Below are positions 17,710 through 24,388 of a DNA stretch of 64,000 nucleotides, piece after piece; within the stretch, counting starts at the first letter, position 1; every line of letters starts with the position of its first letter. The translations under genes were made by a program, and so were the position numbers. Origin of the DNA: Chitinophaga filiformis (lineage in GTDB: Bacteria; Bacteroidota; Bacteroidia; Chitinophagales; Chitinophagaceae); contig NZ_FNBN01000009.1 in assembly GCF_900102545.1 (NCBI RefSeq), forward strand, positions 248,001-312,000. The letters run 5' to 3'. The notes under the pieces are model-generated. The model was not told the DNA's origin and did no database searches. It saw nothing but the letters and a program-made list of their open reading frames with translations.

Positions 17710-18099
17710 TTACCACTCAGGGATGATCTCAGGCTCTACCGGATCCACTCCCTCTTCGTCACCGCCAGAAGGAATAGCCCTGTCGGCAATGATTCCATCT
17801 TCGAAATGAATAACGCCGTCCGTGTTTACTATCGGTATTTTTACGATAGCTTTCCCTTTAGCGTCAATACCGGCATATACCAACGTCTTTTTGCCATTTT
17901 CATTTAAAGCAGGATAAATGACAACCCCTTCACAACCGGGTTGTGCCAGGATCTTGTCCATAATAGCTCTACCAATAACATGTCCATAGGCCTGTTCAGG
18001 ATAAGCATCAAAATAATCTTTTACTAATTTGGTACCTAGCTCGATACCTACGTGCTCGCCTATTTGAGCAATGGGGCGTTGATGGGTTTGGGTTTGCAT
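17710..18099 (-). CDS. Conserved hypothetical protein (paired with the divergent 18169 gene)
   Basis: A 129 aa soluble protein with blocks GIELGTKLVKDYFDAYPEQ, GHVIGRAIMDKILAQPGCEG and NENGKKTLVYAGIDAKGK, then an acidic Pro/Glu tail. I recall this pattern as a common small Bacteroidota protein that is often adjacent to a roughly 250 aa protein like the divergent gene at 18169. No enzyme motif is visible. The single Cys in the PGC context is conserved in my memory of the family. Function unknown. Confidence 0.72.
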   Translation of the reverse strand: MQTQTHQRPIAQIGEHVGIELGTKLVKDYFDAYPEQAYGHVIGRAIMDKILAQPGCEGVVIYPALNENGKKTLVYAGIDAKGKAIVKIPIVNTDGVIHFEDGIIADRAIPSGGDEEGVDPVEPEIIPEW

Positions 18100-18168
18100 C
18101 TTTCAAAGGTTTTATCTAATATAAAGTAAAAGAATCGTATTTTTTGTGGAAATATTAAATTTGTTAAC

Positions 18169-18921
18169 ATGCTCCCTATTACCAAAAGAAGACTGACAGA
18201 TGAATTTGGTATTGACTATGAAATTGCCACATTTTTTGCAGATAGAACCCCTCCTGATAACAACCATTTCTGGAAAGGAAAATATGTTTATTTGTCCAAT
18301 TCATTAGGCTATACCATTATTCCCTTCCTTTTTGACCTGCAATATAAACTTGGAGTGGAAAAATCCATTTTGCTGGATGAAAAGCATATCCGGCTAATGG
18401 AAGATGGATTTGACCTCATGGCAAAGTATGAGGCAAAGCAGATCGGCTACGAAGATTTTATTGGTGCCTGTAGGATATTATATACTCCAACTGTTGCAAA
18501 CAGCATTTTTTTCAGCGACCTGCTCCTGTATTTAAACAACAGGAAGCCTTTACAATATACACTGGGATCGCCTGTAAAAGCACTAAACCGGGCGGATGCC
18601 TTTTTCTTTACTTTATGCGACGTCCCTGTTGAAGAACAGTTGCTACATCGTATAATTGAAGCATGGTCGTATGTAAAGGTCAACGCCCTGATATTGGATG
18701 ATATTAGCGACCTGGAACAAGACAAAATAAATGGGGAAGAAAATTCAATTATTGAATTGGGCGGTACTGAGGCTGCCATGGAAAACATACAGTCCATGTT
18801 TAAAACGAATGTAGAATCCCTGGCAGGCATCAACAACAAGCTGGCACATTATTTTGAGACCTGCATGACGCTTTTGCAAAAGCGTCCGACCTTCAATGAT
18901 TCTGCTAATTCAAACCGTTAG
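18169..18921 (+). CDS. Conserved hypothetical protein with chimeric 3' end
   Basis: A 250 aa soluble protein of a Bacteroidota family that I recognise only by pattern: YVYLSNSLGYTIIPFLFDLQ, ACRILYTPTVANSIFFSDLL, LYLNNRKPLQYTLGSP and ALILDDISDLEQDKINGEEN. It is divergent from the 129 aa partner. The last residues (SANSNR) and the next 105 bp are near-identical to the end of the toxin remnant and start of the small ORF at about 22943-23072. The C-terminus was therefore probably replaced by recombination. The protein may be slightly truncated. Confidence 0.68.
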   Translation: MLPITKRRLTDEFGIDYEIATFFADRTPPDNNHFWKGKYVYLSNSLGYTIIPFLFDLQYKLGVEKSILLDEKHIRLMEDGFDLMAKYEAKQIGYEDFIGACRILYTPTVANSIFFSDLLLYLNNRKPLQYTLGSPVKALNRADAFFFTLCDVPVEEQLLHRIIEAWSYVKVNALILDDISDLEQDKINGEENSIIELGGTEAAMENIQSMFKTNVESLAGINNKLAHYFETCMTLLQKRPTFNDSANSNR

Positions 18922-19026
18922 TACATGAAATAAAAGGGAATATTGTTGTTGACCTTTGTTTTGGGATGTTTATTCGTTTTTGTTTCGCCCTATTTTCCAG
19001 AGTGGTGGCGGATGCCCAAAAAGATA
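18902..19026 (+). repeat. Duplicated toxin-end / immunity-start segment, copy 1 (decayed)
   Basis: About 125 bp align with 22943-23072 at roughly 75-80 percent by eye, including CAAACCGTTAGTACATGAAA and GTTTTTGTTTCG. In this copy the small ORF is broken at its third codon (ATG AAA TAA), whereas copy 2 encodes 36 residues. It marks an old recombination boundary. Confidence 0.75.
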
Positions 19027-19265
19027 CTAATAACCATCAAAATAACAATTAACCTGTGATTATACTTTCCCGGCGGAATTTAGTCAGGTACAACTCTATG
19101 AGTCAGTTTTAATGTAATGATTCGGTTCTCAACATCTATGAACAATGCTCTGAAGGTCATATTTTTGATTTTGATTACGCTGCCAACCGGGCAATCAGTT
19201 AATTGCAAAGGGAATGACAGGTACGCAGGCGTCAGATAACAAAATGGTGTAAAAAGGACTGTTAA
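19027..19265. other. Decayed coding debris upstream of the Imm26-like remnant
   Basis: A short plus-strand ORF at about 19137-19241 begins with a signal-like segment (MNNALKVIFLILITLPTG). It stops before the downstream open frame, separated from it by stops. It may be the original 5' part of the following pseudogene, out of frame. Confidence 0.3.
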
Positions 19266-19826
19266 TATGGGTTTGCCGATAAGTCAATAACGGGTGATGC
19301 TATAAAAGCCGTTGACGCTTTAAATAAATCTGTTGCTTTAAGTGATGATTTTTTCAGAAAATCAGACGAGATAAAAGCCTTTATCAGTAGCCCGCCGGTT
19401 GAATTAAAACGGAAACCGGCGCTACCCGACAGCATTACTTTTTACAGACCTAAAGATGTTGTTTCCATTCAGTTAGGCAAGAAATATTACTGTGCTTACA
19501 TTCATGAACTTGCGGGCCCGAATGAAAGCCCGGTTATTGAGTTCTATGACAGCGTATTTGACAAAGTACCTACGCTCCTGATGTTAGAAAACATCAAAGC
19601 GAAAGGGCAAGTATATAATGACGGCGTAGGGCGTATTTCCAAATATTCAGTTGCAGGGATGAAGTTTTTACCTGATCTGGCAAATCAGATCAAGTTGGTG
19701 AGCGCCTGCGTTGAGACACCGCCTTCAAACAAAGACCTGCAAAAACCAGTTGGGTTATATGCTGTTAGTGACATATTTGAGATCCAGGATGATATAAAAC
19801 GGCTGTTTGGAGAACAAGGCGTATAA
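19266..19826 (+). pseudogene. Imm26-like immunity gene remnant, 5' lost
   Basis: The frame is open from 19266 to TAA 19824-19826 (about 186 codons), but the first in-frame ATG is at 19581, in the middle of the domain. The reading shows GDAIKAVDALNKSVALSDD, then KPALPDSITFYRPKDVVSIQ, LGKKYYCAYIHELAGPNES and VIEFYDSVFDKVPTLLM. The pattern 'D-V-h-x-I-x-L-x-x-x-Y-Y-x-A-x-I' followed by an EFYD block is like Imm26 immunity proteins of polymorphic toxins. A stop at 19263 and no start site indicate a 5'-truncated gene. An alternative is a functional protein using a non-standard start. Confidence 0.55.
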
Positions 19827-20095
19827 AATCTATCATATAAAAATACTTGTGAAATAAAGGGGCTGTTATCCCACAGATTATTAATGTGACTTTTTATATT
19901 ACTTCTCAGTTTTTGAAAACTTGTGGAATAAAAATAAGTACGACCAACCAGCAATCAACAGGAAAGGCACAGCTACGCCTGCCTACTTTTAAAGTGGGAG
20001 CAATACATGTCAAAATAATCTGTGCTGGCAAATGGAAGAATATACGCGAATATGCAGACAAAGCTCCTCGACCAGCAGGAAGCCCGAAGACGGTT
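19827..20095. other. Intergenic region, no gene recognised
   Basis: AT-rich. GGGGCTGTTATCCCAC near 19860 resembles one arm of the terminator-type repeats seen at 623 and 7070, but has no partner. Nothing else is supported. Confidence 0.3.
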
Positions 20096-20599
20096 TTATG
20101 TAAGCAGCAACTCCTTCACCGTCTGATACCCCGGCAAATTTTCCGCTACTACAATGACTTTACCGCCAGCAGGTAGCGCAGTTGCTTTATAATACCAATC
20201 TACTCTGTTCCTGCCCAGTACTGCCTGACCGCTTTCTATGATAACACCCTCAGCGTCTATTACCTTTACCTCCACTTCTGCTACCCGGAACTCATTTTTG
20301 GCAGTCACTACAACCTCTCCCTTTTCTAACCTGATATTCTGGACTTCCGGACTGCGGTAAGCATCCTTCACCGCCATATTGTAGGCATTCTGGCCCGGCC
20401 CGGCCATCGACTGATAGTAGGCCCTTATCTCCGGATCGGCCATCATAACCTGAGCACGTGCCGAAGCAATGGTCATCTTATGCCTTGCTTCCAACTGTTT
20501 TTGCGTAGGCTTTTTCCTGGAAGGGCCGCGCTTCACCGCCATAATGATCTGCCCATTCCGTTCGTAGATGATGTAACCGTAAATGGGGGACTGCATCAA
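20096..20599 (-). CDS. Conserved hypothetical protein (KRGPSRKKPTQKQLEAR type)
   Basis: A 167 aa protein. The N-terminal third is basic and helical (KRGPSRKKPTQKQLEARHKM, then ARAQVMMADPEIRAYYQ), and the C-terminal half is a beta-rich domain (EFRVAEVEVKVIDAEGVIIE, GRNRVDWYYKATALPAGGK). I remember the basic opening from several Bacteroidota hypothetical proteins, often present as paralogues. The start could be Met1 or Met20 (MAVKRGPS, base 20542); the latter matches the remembered family start. Function unknown; there is no operon partner. Confidence 0.68.
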   Translation of the reverse strand: MMQSPIYGYIIYERNGQIIMAVKRGPSRKKPTQKQLEARHKMTIASARAQVMMADPEIRAYYQSMAGPGQNAYNMAVKDAYRSPEVQNIRLEKGEVVVTAKNEFRVAEVEVKVIDAEGVIIESGQAVLGRNRVDWYYKATALPAGGKVIVVAENLPGYQTVKELLLT

Positions 20600-20654
20600 T
20601 CTTTTCCTTATTTTGCAGGAATATCCTAATACACTGTGAATGCTAAACTAAATT

Positions 20655-21248
20655 ATGGGAATCGATCTTGGCCTTATAGCAATACCACTTTATAAAATAA
20701 TTGAAAAGACAACTAACGCCTCGTATTACGACGACATGTGGTATGAATTTGAGGAACCTGGCCTCCTTGAAGAAGACTTACTAGAGGCAAAAGCCAATAA
20801 TAATAGATCCAGGGTAGAAAACCTGATGGACACAATCAAAGATTGGCACGAGTTACTGCAGACTTATCCAGGAAAGAACCCTAAACCCTACCGATTTTTC
20901 AGCCGTTATCGTTGCTACTCCACCTTGGGTTTCCTTTTAAGTAAACACTATAATGCAACGGGAGAACCAGTTTTTCACTTCCTTAATGGTGGTGCATTCC
21001 CTGCTTTAAAAGGCGACTATAGAGCGTATCTTGATATCGAAGAAGTGCTGAAAATCAGCAGTATTTTGTCAACCATTTCTTTTAAACAGCTGCAGGAGTT
21101 GTATGATTATGAGGAAGTGCTGAGAAATGCTTATAAACCCAAAGGTCCGGAACTTTTTCATTACATTGAAGAAGAGTATCAGGAATTAGTTTCCTTTTTT
21201 GAGCATGCTGCGGCACTGAAAGCTTATGTCCGTATCCTGTACATGTGA
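20655..21248 (+). CDS. Hypothetical protein
   Basis: A 197 aa soluble protein with no recognised domain. It is helical and aromatic-rich (FSRYRCYSTLGFLLSKHYN, GEPVFHFLNGGAFPALKGDY, YIEEEYQELVSFFEHAAALK). It has no signal peptide. The C-terminal helix-then-strand ending (ALKAYVRILYM) recalls small DUF1877-like proteins, but the match is too weak to claim. It lies just before the first tRNA-derived repeat (21333) and so may mark the left edge of the island. Confidence 0.6.
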   Translation: MGIDLGLIAIPLYKIIEKTTNASYYDDMWYEFEEPGLLEEDLLEAKANNNRSRVENLMDTIKDWHELLQTYPGKNPKPYRFFSRYRCYSTLGFLLSKHYNATGEPVFHFLNGGAFPALKGDYRAYLDIEEVLKISSILSTISFKQLQELYDYEEVLRNAYKPKGPELFHYIEEEYQELVSFFEHAAALKAYVRILYM

Positions 21249-21332
21249 CAGGCATCAAAAACCAGTCAATATTTGGGCTACTTAGCATCCCAAACCCAAA
21301 CCCTCCCAAATCCACATCATCCAAATTTTCTC

Positions 21333-21382
21333 GCATAAAAAAAGCGCGACTTACATCGCGCTTTCGTGAACCGGATTGGTTC
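21333..21382 (-). repeat. tRNA-Arg 3'-end + terminator repeat, copy A (candidate att scar)
   Basis: GCATAAAAAAAGCGCGAC(T)TACATCGCG and the following CTTTCGTGAACCGGATTGG repeat the terminator and last 13 tRNA bases found at 29223-29269. One base in the hairpin loop differs (C to T) and one base is missing just beyond the core (GGTTC instead of GGATTC). Copy B has the same two changes. The position inside accessory DNA fits an integration-site duplication. Confidence 0.85.
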
Positions 21383-21562
21383 GGGATATTTTGATGCAAG
21401 TGTTTAATATTCACTCATTTGAGATGATTGGATGTCTGTGGTGCACTAAAGTGATGCCATATTCAAATGATGTGCTTTGCAATGATTTAAAGAGCTGTAG
21501 CGAAGGTATGACTTTCAGAATAAAAGTATATATATTAACCATCTGGATTGACAAAGAATTGA

Positions 21563-21901
21563 TTTCAATTTGAGATGCGCCAGATGTTAGATGGTAGAAT
21601 TGCTACTGCTAATAATGAAGTTGAAGCCTATTTATTTGGTAAAGCGGTCGCTATCAATGCAGTTGGGGGATCAACTCAGTTTGGCGTTGTTGGCACCCAA
21701 GCAGGGCAAAAATATCAGCAGGCGATGGAGACATTGTTTTATGGTACTACGTTTGATCTAAACGCATATCAAACGGCGGTCTCTAATTTCAAAGAAGGAA
21801 GCGCGGCAAATTTACAAGCCAAAGGGATATACAATAATTTTTCTGTAGATCTTAAGCTTAGTAATCCAGTGATCAAAAAATTTATTCCATTATTACAATA
21901 G
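21563..21901 (+). CDS. Orphan polymorphic-toxin C-terminal tip (putative)
   Basis: The frame is open from 21563; the first ATG is 21575, giving 108 aa. There is no signal peptide or RHS core. The content is GRIATANNEVEAYLFGKAVA, then GGSTQFGVVGTQAGQKYQQ and YNNFSVDLKLSNPVIKKF. A compact toxin-tip-like fragment ending 2 bp before a small secreted protein gene fits an orphan rhs-CT/immunity module. I cannot name the domain. The start is doubtful because orphan tips normally lack their own start site. Confidence 0.5.
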   Translation, partial: FQFEMRQMLDGRIATANNEVEAYLFGKAVAINAVGGSTQFGVVGTQAGQKYQQAMETLFYGTTFDLNAYQTAVSNFKEGSAANLQAKGIYNNFSVDLKLSNPVIKKFIPLLQ

Positions 21902-21903
21902 TT

Positions 21904-22365
21904 ATGAAGTACTTGATATTATTGACAACGTTTAGTTTTATGTTATCAAAGTGCGATGCACAGCAGAAAGACACTGGAGCATCGGAGCCCGTGAATATTT
22001 TGTCGCCCGCTTTTCCATTTGTCGTGGATGTGAATCGTAAAAACATCATCTTGCCGGATAGCCTTGGGGGAATGGAGAGCAAAGGAATTGCTGCTCTGGC
22101 TATTTTAATTGATAGTACCGGCAATTTTGATGGATTTAATATTAAAAAATTGAGCATTAATCGGTTCGGAACAAACATTGTTGATTTCGTAAATGTGAAT
22201 GGACCTTCCGAAGTGATGAAGCAGACAGCGTACCCAGCAGCGGTGGCTAGGTACCATCACCTTTTAGCGAAAAGTATTATTCCAGTTAAAATAAAACGCA
22301 ATCCGAGTGCCAAGCCAGAACCGTTGAATGAATTCATTTTAATTGTAAGATTTGGGCGTGATTGA
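21904..22365 (+). CDS. Small exported protein, putative immunity partner
   Basis: A 153 aa protein with a signal peptide or lipoprotein-like start (MKYLILLTTFSFMLSKCDA; the Cys at 17 might be lipidated). The mature part (KNIILPDSLGGMESKGIAA, YPAAVARYHHLLAKSIIPVK, PLNEFILIVRFGRD) is not recognised, though the end resembles the TonB-C-type partner-binding fold seen in small Bacteroidota periplasmic proteins. It starts 2 bp after the orphan toxin tip, the typical immunity position; location outside the cytoplasm would match a toxin acting in the periplasm. Inference only. Confidence 0.62.
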   Translation: MKYLILLTTFSFMLSKCDAQQKDTGASEPVNILSPAFPFVVDVNRKNIILPDSLGGMESKGIAALAILIDSTGNFDGFNIKKLSINRFGTNIVDFVNVNGPSEVMKQTAYPAAVARYHHLLAKSIIPVKIKRNPSAKPEPLNEFILIVRFGRD

Positions 22366-22416
22366 TGACGAATGATTTAGCCTTTGCATGTCTTAAGGAA
22401 GAGTATAGAGCCCAAT

Positions 22417-22687
22417 CCCGCCGTTGTCGTGGTTACTCCTTTCGGTCATGAGATCGCTTCGCTAAGTGTTGACCGATAACAGAAGAGGTAGGGGCCGTCC
22501 TTGCAGGGTCTCTGGGCGTTATCACTAAGTGATATGCCCAGAGACCCTGCGGTGTTTTATTGACTAAATTGTTGGAACGTATGCGGCATTCTTCTCCGTT
22601 GGATTATCCCGACTTCTGTTGTCGGTCAGAACTCAGAGTAAGCGATCTCACTGGCAATAGCCAGTAAACCACGACAACGGCGTCGGG
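22417..22687. repeat. 271-bp long inverted-repeat element
   Basis: The left arm (22417-22485) and right arm (22613-22687) are imperfect complements in four blocks: CCGTTGTCGTGG, TTACT, TGAGATCGCTT and GACCGA(T/C)AACAGAAG. A perfect 15-bp central hairpin GCAGGGTCTCTGGGC (22503-22517) / 22536-22550 lies inside. There is no ORF within. It lies exactly between an immunity-like gene and a truncated toxin end, so it probably inserted into or replaced toxin-coding DNA. It could be a MITE or a structured RNA. Confidence 0.72.
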
Positions 22688-22689
22688 AA

Positions 22690-22962
22690 TATCAGCAGGA
22701 GCTTAAAGACGATTTCAATGATGTAACGAGCGAACATGGCCCTTTATTCCTACTGGGGACAAGTAATACTATTTTCAATACAATGGATGCTGGTAATTGG
22801 CTATGAGGTAATGCAAATAACAGATTAGGTAATAGTCAACAACCAGCAGCGCAACCGGCTTCCTGGTACAACAGCAAGGATACAGATGTAGACAAACGCG
22901 ATATTATGTATGGCTGGTTTTACTATCTTGGATTTAATACTTCTGTTAATTCAAATCGTTAG
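22690..22962 (+). pseudogene. Toxin C-terminus remnant with in-frame stop
   Basis: One frame reads QQELKDDFNDVTSEHGPLFL, LGTSNTIFNTMDAGNWL, a TGA at 22804-22806, then GNANNRLGNSQ and DKRDIMYGWFYYLGFNTSVNSNR (shown up to the TAG at 22960-22962; the last 20 residues are read in two pieces). The TGA lies where a Trp (TGG) would complete a GNWLWGN-like motif seen in bacterial toxin-44-like tips. It lacks a start and abuts the inverted-repeat element. It is a dead tip of an RHS-type toxin. Confidence 0.6.
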
Positions 22963-22965
22963 TAC

Positions 22966-23076
22966 ATGAAATATCGGAGAATTTTGTTGGTGATTTTCGG
23001 TTTAGGATGTTTGGTCGTTTTTGTTTCGTTTTATTTTTCAGAGGGATGGCGGATGCAGAGAAAAAGAGATACGTAG
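22966..23076 (+). CDS. 36-aa single-span membrane peptide (remnant of immunity gene?)
   Basis: ATG 22966 to TAG 23074-23076, starting 3 bp after the toxin remnant's stop. Residues 6-24 are one hydrophobic span (ILLVIFGLGCLVVFVSFYF), followed by a basic tail (RMQRKRD). The position suggests a membrane immunity gene. The downstream frame (RRIDELKKRYLIRQK) continues in another phase, so the gene may be frameshifted and truncated. A decayed copy with a premature stop lies at about 18925. Confidence 0.5.
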   Translation: MKYRRILLVIFGLGCLVVFVSFYFSEGWRMQRKRDT

Positions 23077-23748
23077 AATAGACGAATTAAAGAAGCGATA
23101 TCTGATACGTCAAAAGAGCATAGAAAAACAGGTACCATACGGTAGAATAATGCAAACCCTCGCTTATTCCGATAGATCGTCAATTTCTATCCGGAGGAGT
23201 CTCTCAATAATCTCCTAAACCTTCTCCACGGCATTTAGGCCCATAAAAAAAGCGCGACTTACATCGCGCTTTCGTGAACCGGATTGGTTCAGTATAAATT
23301 AATGTAAGTATTTGGAATTTAAGTGTTTGCGTTTTTCGTGCATTATCTTTGCCGTCCGTTTGGAAGCACGATCAAATGATGTGCTTTGTAATGAATTAAA
23401 GAGCTACTACGAATATATTAAGAAATCTTGTCTTTCGAGTAATTGTTAGAAAATTCATTGTATAACCCGGCGTACTAAAGCAGGGCGTAGTATCTAATTT
23501 TTTGTGTAAATGCCTTCCCCATTGTTTGGAACCCTGCCAGGATGGGGAAGGGGGAATGGCGCGGCGGCAGCGCCTTCCCCGGTTTCCAAAGTCGTGTGAA
23601 GCATGACCCAATAAGCCGCGAAACACAAGAAATTTTATAGTCTCATGCAGGGAGCACTTTCAGACTGTATTTAATTCTTTTATCCATAAAAAATGCCCTA
23701 AAAGTGTCTAACTTTTTGGGACACTTCACATTTTCCCGGCCTTTTTTA
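23077..23748. other. Accessory spacer with remnants
   Basis: It holds att-like copy B (23242-23290), a coding remnant SNDVLCNELKS at 23372-23406 that matches SNDVLCNDLKS beside copy A (21463-21496), and a short GC-rich patch at about 23515-23580 (CGCGGCGGCAGCGCC) unlike its AT-rich surroundings. No intact gene. Confidence 0.45.
23242..23290 (-). repeat. tRNA-Arg 3'-end + terminator repeat, copy B (candidate att scar)
   Basis: It is identical to copy A over about 49 bp, including the shared single-base loop change and the shared single-base deletion relative to the intact tRNA-Arg region at 29223. A and B lie in the same orientation, 1.9 kb apart; B and the tRNA are 6.0 kb apart. Confidence 0.85.
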
Positions 23749-24339
23749 TTACTTCTCAGCTTTTCTAAGTTCATGAACAGGCGTTAATATTTCCTGCTCA
23801 ATGTATTTTGACAACGCCGCAATAGTATCTTCCTCACAGTTGTGACCTGCAACCTGTTTGTCCCCGTATTCAATGTAGTAATAGGTTCCATCAAAACACC
23901 TGTTGCTTTTGTCAGTACTGGAAGATGATCGGCTCAGAACATTCTCCACCTTCTCTACCAATGCATTCCATCGATTTAGGTCAATGGTAAAACTATAGCC
24001 TTCGAAGGGCAATACCTTTTGTACTCTGGAATTGAATCCGAAAATACTTCCCCGGTCTTCAGGCCTCACCTCATATGCGACTCCTTGTACTTCGGTTCCC
24101 GTATTGTAGAGATTTAGCACAAAAGCGGTTCCGAAAGATGGCTCCCAACCAAAAGATAATGAATGCTGGTCCTGCGTTTTTCTATTGAAGGGAACAGAGA
24201 AAAACTGCATGCCACCATTTTTGGAATAGACAGCAGTACTATCATTTGGAACGACGGATTGACTAACATTATCGGACTTCTTTTGTTGACATGACAACAG
24301 AAATAAAACAACGACTAAAAAGTGAAAGGGTTTTATCAT
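23749..24339 (-). CDS. Lipoprotein, putative immunity protein for the JAB-type RHS toxin
   Basis: A 196 aa protein with a clear lipoprotein signal (FHFLVVVLFLLSC, Cys 17). The mature part is unrecognised: FSVPFNRKTQDQHSLSFGWE, EVQGVAYEVRPEDRGSIFGF, CFDGTYYYIEYGDKQVAGHN. It lies directly downstream (49 bp) of the RHS gene on the same strand, the normal place for the immunity gene. Membrane anchoring fits neutralisation of an incoming toxin in the periplasm, or it is an unrelated passenger. Family unknown. Confidence 0.65.
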   Translation of the reverse strand: MIKPFHFLVVVLFLLSCQQKKSDNVSQSVVPNDSTAVYSKNGGMQFFSVPFNRKTQDQHSLSFGWEPSFGTAFVLNLYNTGTEVQGVAYEVRPEDRGSIFGFNSRVQKVLPFEGYSFTIDLNRWNALVEKVENVLSRSSSSTDKSNRCFDGTYYYIEYGDKQVAGHNCEEDTIAALSKYIEQEILTPVHELRKAEK

Positions 24340-24388
24340 TGCTAACGTTTAAGATACTGAATAATTAGATCACCAAATATATTACAAT

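Noticed and set aside
21376..21573. 65-codon frame right after att-like copy A
   Set aside because: It begins inside the repeat. Only the SNDVLCNDLKS stretch, shared with the copy B flank, looks protein-derived, so I treat it as a remnant.
23396..23626. 76-codon Arg/Ser-rich minus-strand frame
   Set aside because: GC-rich low-complexity patch without domain or start signals; likely spurious.
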